From Microbacterium oleivorans (lineage in GTDB: Bacteria; Actinomycetota; Actinomycetes; Actinomycetales; Microbacteriaceae), in assembly GCF_001644225.1 (NCBI RefSeq), contig NZ_LSTV01000001.1, forward strand, positions 744,001 through 808,000: a DNA stretch of 64,000 bases, written 5' to 3'. The notes under the pieces are model-generated. The model searched no databases and was not told the DNA's origin. It was given only the letters and a program-made list of their open reading frames with translations. Position 1 is the stretch's first letter; every line of letters begins with the position of its first letter. Below, in pieces: positions 59,013 through 64,000 of the stretch. The position numbers and the translations under genes are program-made.

Positions 59013-59794
59013 CGGGTCACCCGCCGGGGGACCATGGAGCCCGCGCGTCGCATAACGAGACGCGCCCAGCGGACCGGCGGGAAGCTCGCGGGCCAGTGGA
59101 TCACGACGGTGCGGACGCCGCGGCGCACCCGCCGACGGAACGCGGATGCGGAGGTGAAGGGCCGCATCGAGATCCCCATCGCGGCGCCGGGGACGAGGCG
59201 GATGCGGTGGTGCTCGCCGAGGTGGAACGACAGGTCGAGGTCGTCGTGCACCTCGGGATCGTCCCGGTGGACGCTGCTGCTGACGCGCCGCCAGGCGTCG
59301 CGCCGCAGACCGAGGTTGGAGCCGAACAGCGGGACGTGGCCGAGGGCGGGGAGCAGGACGATCGCGTACGCGCCAAGGTAGACGCCCGCCAGCGGCGTCA
59401 GCAGCGGGCGGGGTCCGTCCACGAACCGCGCGCCCCCGGCGAACACGGAGGCCTCGGGGTGCGCGTCGGCCGCGCTGCTCATGGCAGCGACCCACGACCC
59501 CGCCGGAACGCAGTCCGCGTCCAGTCGGAGGATGAGGTCGGCCGACGCCGCGTCGTAGCCGGCGGCTGCCGCAGCCGGTATGCCGGGCCGGTCGCAGTGG
59601 ATCACGTCGGCGCCCGCCGAGCGGGCGACCTCTGCGGACTCATCGGAGGACATGTTGTCCACGACGATGATCTGATCGGGCCGCTTCGTCTGCAGAGCGA
59701 GGGCCCGCAGGCAGCGTCGCAGGTCGTCGGCGTCGTCCTTCACAGGGATGACGACGGAGACGGATGCGGCGGCCCGCGGGCCCTCGGTGCGCAC
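59009..59794 (-). CDS. GT2 glycosyltransferase
   Basis: A 261-residue GT-A enzyme: SVSVVIPVKDDADDLRRCLRA, IIVVDNMSSDESA, the DxD motif in LRLDADCVP, and FGSNLGLRRDAWRR with HDDLDLSFHLG near the acceptor site. One hydrophobic segment (PLAGVYLGAYAIVLLPALG) may contact the membrane. First gene of a four-gene run with the EEP hydrolase, membrane protein and DUF2945. Donor unknown. Confidence 0.85.
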   Translation of the reverse strand: MRTEGPRAAASVSVVIPVKDDADDLRRCLRALALQTKRPDQIIVVDNMSSDESAEVARSAGADVIHCDRPGIPAAAAAGYDAASADLILRLDADCVPAGSWVAAMSSAADAHPEASVFAGGARFVDGPRPLLTPLAGVYLGAYAIVLLPALGHVPLFGSNLGLRRDAWRRVSSSVHRDDPEVHDDLDLSFHLGEHHRIRLVPGAAMGISMRPFTSASAFRRRVRRGVRTVVIHWPASFPPVRWARLVMRRAGSMVPRRVTR

Positions 59795-59797
59795 GGA

Positions 59798-60721
59798 TCA
59801 GCTCAGGTTGTCGGCGATCCAGTCCTTCGCGATGTCCTCGGTGTTCCGCTGGTCGACGGAGGACTCGACGTTCATCGCGACGAGCTCCTCGGGCGACATC
59901 GCGGCGCTGACCTCGTTGATCACGTCGGCGATCTCGTCCGAGATGTCCGAGCTCGCGATCGGCACGACGTTGGACGCGAGGAAGAGGCCCTTCGGGTCTT
60001 CGAGGGTCACGAGGTCGTCGGTCTTGATGCGCGGGTCGGCGCTGTACACGTTGGCGACCTGGATGTTGCCGGCGACGAGCTCGTCGACGGTGGTGTCGGC
60101 GGTCGCCTCGAAAGCGACATTCACGCCGTAGACGTCCTTGAGCCCGGTGGGGCCGTAGGGACGCTGTTCCAGCTCAGGCGCGCCGCCGAGCTTCAGGCCG
60201 TCGATGCCGGCGAGGTCGCCGATCTCGGTGAGGTCGTTCTCGGAGGCGAAGGCCGCGGTCACGTTGTACGAGTCCTGGTCGGTCGCCGGCGAGTAGTCGA
60301 GCGCGGTCAGACCGTCCGGGAGGGCGTCCTGCAGCGCGGCGTAGACATCGTCGGGCGTCGTAGCCGTGGCGTCCTTGTCGAAGTACTGCAGCAGGTTGCC
60401 GGTGTACTCCGGGAAGAGGTTGATCGATCCGTCCTCGAGCGAGGGCATGTAGGCGTCGCGCTGGCCGATGGAGAAGTTGCGCTCGACGGTGAAGTCGGCG
60501 GCTTCGAGAGCCTGGGCGTAGATCTCGGCGATGATCTCGTTCGAGTAGTACTGCTGCGAACCGATCACGATCGTCGACGACTCCTCGCCTCCGCCGTTGC
60601 CGCCGCTGCCGCCCGATCCGCCGCCTTGCAGGGACTCGCTCGACCCGCAGGCCGAGAGTGCGAGGGCGGCGACGGCGGCGAGGCCGAGGGCGGGCAGGAT
60701 GCGTGTGCGGGTGATGGACAT
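59798..60721 (-). CDS. Osmoprotectant ABC importer substrate-binding lipoprotein
   Basis: A 307-residue OpuAC/OpuCC-type protein: lipoprotein signal with lipobox LSAC (Cys25), Ser/Gly linker, then TIVIGSQQYYSNEIIAEIYA, PEYTGNLLQYF, and the C-terminal lobe with VYSADPRIKTDDLVTLEDPK. It captures glycine betaine, choline or related compounds for the two permeases and ATPase encoded upstream in the same operon. Confidence 0.9.
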   Translation of the reverse strand: MSITRTRILPALGLAAVAALALSACGSSESLQGGGSGGSGGNGGGEESSTIVIGSQQYYSNEIIAEIYAQALEAADFTVERNFSIGQRDAYMPSLEDGSINLFPEYTGNLLQYFDKDATATTPDDVYAALQDALPDGLTALDYSPATDQDSYNVTAAFASENDLTEIGDLAGIDGLKLGGAPELEQRPYGPTGLKDVYGVNVAFEATADTTVDELVAGNIQVANVYSADPRIKTDDLVTLEDPKGLFLASNVVPIASSDISDEIADVINEVSAAMSPEELVAMNVESSVDQRNTEDIAKDWIADNLS

Positions 60722-60760
60722 GGGTGCCTCCGGGTGGGATAGGGGTTGTGCTGCTGTGAG

Positions 60761-61480
60761 TCAGGCGGGTTGGGGGGACGGGCGACGCCGCAGGCGGCGC
60801 GGCGCGGATCGCTGGACGGCGACGCCGCGGGGGACGAGGATGCGCTGGAGCAGCGCGAACACGCCGTCCAGCACGAGGGCGAGGACGACGACGACGATCG
60901 ACGCCCCGAGGATCTGCGCCGGATTCCGGGTCTGGATGCCCTGGATCAGGGCGAAGCCGAGTCCGCCGAGGCCGACGTAGGCCGCGATGGTGACCGTCGC
61001 GACGACCTGCAGCACAGCGGAGCGGATGCCGCCGATCAGCAGCGGCAGTCCGAGGGGGATCTCGATCTTCCACAGGACCTGCATCGGCGTCATCCCGACG
61101 GCGCGCCCCGCCTCGATCGTCGTGCGCTCGATCGCCTCGATCCCCGCGTAGGCCCCCGCGAGGATCGAGGGGATGGCGAGGAGAACGAAGGAGACGAGGG
61201 CGGCCTGCTCCTTGAAGTTCACGCCGATCAGGAGGTAGAGCAGGACGACGAGGCCGAGGGAGGGCAGCGACCGGGCGGCGCCGGAGAGGAAGACGGCGAT
61301 CTCGCGTCCGCGACCGGTGTGCCCGATGGCCCATCCGGCGGGTACGGCGATGAGCGCAGCGAGGGCGACGGAGCCGAAGGTGAAGCCGAGGTGCTGGAGG
61401 ATCGCCTCGCCGAGGGGGAGGTATCCCGTCGTGCGATCCGGCGAGAAGATCCAGGCGAAGGCGTCGAGGAAGACGTTCAT
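60761..61480 (-). CDS. Osmoprotectant ABC importer permease (second)
   Basis: A 239-residue binding-protein-dependent permease with about six helices; the ATPase-contact loop is EAGRAVGMTPMQVLWKIEIPLGLPLLIGG. The C-terminus is basic (RRLRRRP). Start overlaps the first permease stop (ATGA). OpuCB/OpuCD-type. Confidence 0.9.
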   Translation of the reverse strand: MNVFLDAFAWIFSPDRTTGYLPLGEAILQHLGFTFGSVALAALIAVPAGWAIGHTGRGREIAVFLSGAARSLPSLGLVVLLYLLIGVNFKEQAALVSFVLLAIPSILAGAYAGIEAIERTTIEAGRAVGMTPMQVLWKIEIPLGLPLLIGGIRSAVLQVVATVTIAAYVGLGGLGFALIQGIQTRNPAQILGASIVVVVLALVLDGVFALLQRILVPRGVAVQRSAPRRLRRRPSPQPA

Positions 61481-62154
61481 ACGGCGAGCTCCCGCATCCG
61501 TGCCCGCGACCGCGGGGGCGAGGTTCGCCGGGTCCACGGCATCAGCGCGCGTCCGGCCAGCAGGAGGAGCGCGTCGATGACGAGGGCGATGATCACCACG
61601 GCGAGCACGCCCGCAAAGACCTCGGGGAGGATCCTCCGCTGCGATCCGTTCGTGAACAGGTACCCGAGGTTCTGCACGCCGATCAGAGCGCCGACGGTGG
61701 CGAGCGAGATCGTCGAGACGGCCGTCACCCTCAGGCCCGCAAGCATGACGGGGCCCGCCAGCGGGAAGTCGACCGTCCAGAAGCGCCGCCACGGACCGAA
61801 GCCGACCGCGATCGCGGCGTTGCGGACGCTGGGCTCGACCGACGCGAGTCCGTCCGTGACCGACCGGGTCATGATCGCGACCGCGTAGATGGTCAGCGCG
61901 ACGACGAGGTTGGTCTCGGACAGCAGAGGGATGCCGCTGATCGCGCTGATGAGCGCGAACAGGCCGAACGACGGGATCGTGTAGAGGATGCCGACCGCAC
62001 CCAGCACCGTGCCGCGCAGCCGCGTGTAGCGGAACGCCGCCCAACCGATCGGCACCGCGACGGCGAACCCGACGAGGATCGCGATCGTGCTCTGTCGGAG
62101 GTGGGCGACGGTCAGGCGACCGATCAGGTCCAGGTTGTCGAGGACCCAGTTCAT
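61477..62154 (-). CDS. Osmoprotectant ABC importer permease (first)
   Basis: A 225-residue permease with the contact loop NAAIAVGFGPWRRFWTVDFPLAGPVMLAG and about five helices. The ATG at 62154 (MNWVLDNLDLIGRLTVAHLR) is chosen over longer frames because it follows the ATPase stop by 7 bp and gives the normal length. Confidence 0.9.
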   Translation of the reverse strand: MNWVLDNLDLIGRLTVAHLRQSTIAILVGFAVAVPIGWAAFRYTRLRGTVLGAVGILYTIPSFGLFALISAISGIPLLSETNLVVALTIYAVAIMTRSVTDGLASVEPSVRNAAIAVGFGPWRRFWTVDFPLAGPVMLAGLRVTAVSTISLATVGALIGVQNLGYLFTNGSQRRILPEVFAGVLAVVIIALVIDALLLLAGRALMPWTRRTSPPRSRARMRELAV

Positions 62155-62161
62155 GGGGAGG

Positions 62162-62998
<837 letters not shown>

Positions 62999-63134
62999 GG
63001 AGGGGTCCTTTCGGCCGGTGTTTCAGCCAACCACACACCCCCGACATCCCGGCAGTCCTTCGCGACCATTGACGTCACATGGCGGGTATGGCAGACGGAG
63101 CGCCCGTTTCGGCCCCGGGCGGGCCTGGTGTCAC

Positions 63135-63140
63135 TAGCGT
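63135..63140 (+). promoter_or_regulatory. -10-like element TAGCGT, leaderless start of the flavin reductase
   Basis: TAGCGT ends 6 nt before the ATG at 63147, in the 148-bp region divergent from the osmoprotectant operon. Confidence 0.55.
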
Positions 63141-63146
63141 GAGGGC

Positions 63147-64000
63147 ATGAGCACACGCGAATACGACCTCATCGTCATCGGAGCAGGACCCGTCGGCGAG
63201 AACGTCGCCGACCGGGCGGTACGTGGCGGCTTGACCGCCGCGATCGTCGAGAGCGAACTCGTCGGAGGCGAGTGCTCCTACTGGGCATGCATGCCGTCGA
63301 AGGCGTTGTTGCGTGCGCCCGCCGCGCTGCGCGCGGCCCGCGACGTCGCGGGCGCCGCGGAGGCGGTGACCGGCGGGGTCGACGTCGCCGCCGTGCTCGC
63401 GCGCCGGGACCGCATCGTGCACGACTACCAGGACACGTCGCAGGTCGAGTGGCTGCAGGGTGCGGGGATCGACCTGGTGCGCGGCCACGGGCGCCTCGCC
63501 GGGGAGCGGGAGGTGACCGTCACCGCGGCCGACGGCGGGACGACGACGCTTCGGGCTCGGCACGCGGTCGCCGTCTGCACCGGCTCCGCAGCGCTGATCC
63601 CGGACATTCCCGGATTGCAGGATGCCGCACCCTGGACCAGTCGCGAGGCGACGGGGGTCCGCACCGTGCCGTCCTCGCTGATCATCCTGGGCGGCGGCGT
63701 CGTCGGGCTCGAGATGGCGACGGCCTTCACCGCGCTCGGCTCGGACGTGACCGTGATCGCCCGGTCCACCCTCCTCGGCGGACTCGAGGACTTCGCGGGC
63801 GAGGCCGTCGGCGCCGCCCTGACGGGCGCGGGCGCGACCGTCCTCACCGGGCGCGGTGTCGAGCACGTCGCCCGTTCCTCCGACGGGGTGAGTGTCACTC
63901 TGGATGACGGCTCCGTCGTCCGGGCGGAGGAGATCCTGGTGGCGACGGGTCGTGTGCCCCGCACCGAGGACCTCGGCCTCGAACACGTCGGACTCGAGGC
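63147..64000 (+). CDS. FAD-dependent pyridine nucleotide-disulphide oxidoreductase, C-terminus outside window
   Basis: First 284 codons of a flavoprotein disulphide reductase (lipoamide dehydrogenase/mercuric reductase-like family). YDLIVIGAGPVGENVADRAV binds FAD; GGECSYWACMPSKALLR has the redox-active CX4C pair (Cys43, Cys48); SLIILGGGVVGLEMATAF is the NAD(P)H-binding fold; EEILVATGRVPRTEDLGLE follows. The C-terminal dimerisation domain lies beyond base 64000. ATG at 63147 with TAGCGT 6 nt upstream. Substrate not determinable. Confidence 0.88.
   Translation, partial: MSTREYDLIVIGAGPVGENVADRAVRGGLTAAIVESELVGGECSYWACMPSKALLRAPAALRAARDVAGAAEAVTGGVDVAAVLARRDRIVHDYQDTSQVEWLQGAGIDLVRGHGRLAGEREVTVTAADGGTTTLRARHAVAVCTGSAALIPDIPGLQDAAPWTSREATGVRTVPSSLIILGGGVVGLEMATAFTALGSDVTVIARSTLLGGLEDFAGEAVGAALTGAGATVLTGRGVEHVARSSDGVSVTLDDGSVVRAEEILVATGRVPRTEDLGLEHVGLE

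Overview
The window is high-GC actinobacterial chromosome, most likely from Microbacteriaceae (Microbacterium-like). The grounds are GTG starts, 4-base ATGA/GTGA gene overlaps, an idi-GGPP synthase-crtB-crtI carotenoid operon with a divergent CrtR-type MarR regulator, DUF3039 and SCO4848 family proteins, an FtsEX-SmpB-tmRNA block and a SigK/RskA-type locus. Genus is inferred from gene content only.

Layout. 1-3.6 kb: carotenoid operon and regulator. 3.6-8 kb: initiator tRNA, DUF6328, a nitrilase-family amidase, an aminotransferase and an HtrA-like protease. 8-17.3 kb: a cell-surface glycopolymer region with three CDP-glycerol glycerophosphotransferase-like domains (one fused to a GT4 domain), a GT2 enzyme, a membrane acyltransferase and a nucleotidyltransferase. 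17.4-20.4 kb: an ABC transporter whose ATPase has a long Glu/Pro-rich N-terminus. 20.4-30.1 kb: core genes (pncB, murI-rph-rdgB, CDF transporter, LigD/Ku repair pair, DedA, tRNA-Leu, flavin reductase).

30.2-42.2 kb is the unusual part. It is a type II secretion/Flp pilus (tad) locus broken by two accessory insertions. Insert 1 (about 2.26 kb) sits inside tadA between 7-bp direct repeats, and joining the repeats restores the TadA reading frame. It carries a DUF4062 (TIR-like) protein and two small membrane proteins. tadB and tadC are intact. Insert 2 (about 6.6 kb, visibly lower GC) cuts a small Flp-like gene after 31 codons. It carries a tail-anchored protein, a Hfq/Sm-like protein, an Lsr2 silencer, a solo OLD-family ATPase-nuclease, a HEPN-like/zinc-ribbon protein, an Fe(II)/2-oxoglutarate oxygenase-like protein, a small unknown, an XRE regulator, a secreted Cys-repeat peptide with a two-helix membrane partner, and a truncated serine resolvase at the right edge. 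These are the best candidates for undescribed, probably anti-phage or competition, functions.

42.3-54.4 kb returns to core genome: MFS transporter, prfB, a DUF4397/class F sortase/ECF sigma/anti-sigma locus, ftsEX, smpB, an SDR, a Nudix hydrolase, tmRNA, a lipoprotein, an inositol monophosphatase-like enzyme and tRNA-Lys. 54.5-64 kb: a CorA-like transporter, a WXG100-like/nuclease/immunity toxin module, DUF2945, membrane and phosphohydrolase genes, a GT2 enzyme, a complete OpuC-type osmoprotectant ABC importer, and the start of a flavin disulfide reductase.

A recurrent signal links the window. Twelve genes have a TANNNT -10-like hexamer exactly 6 nt before the start codon, as expected for leaderless mRNAs. 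It fixes several start sites and also occurs in insert 1.
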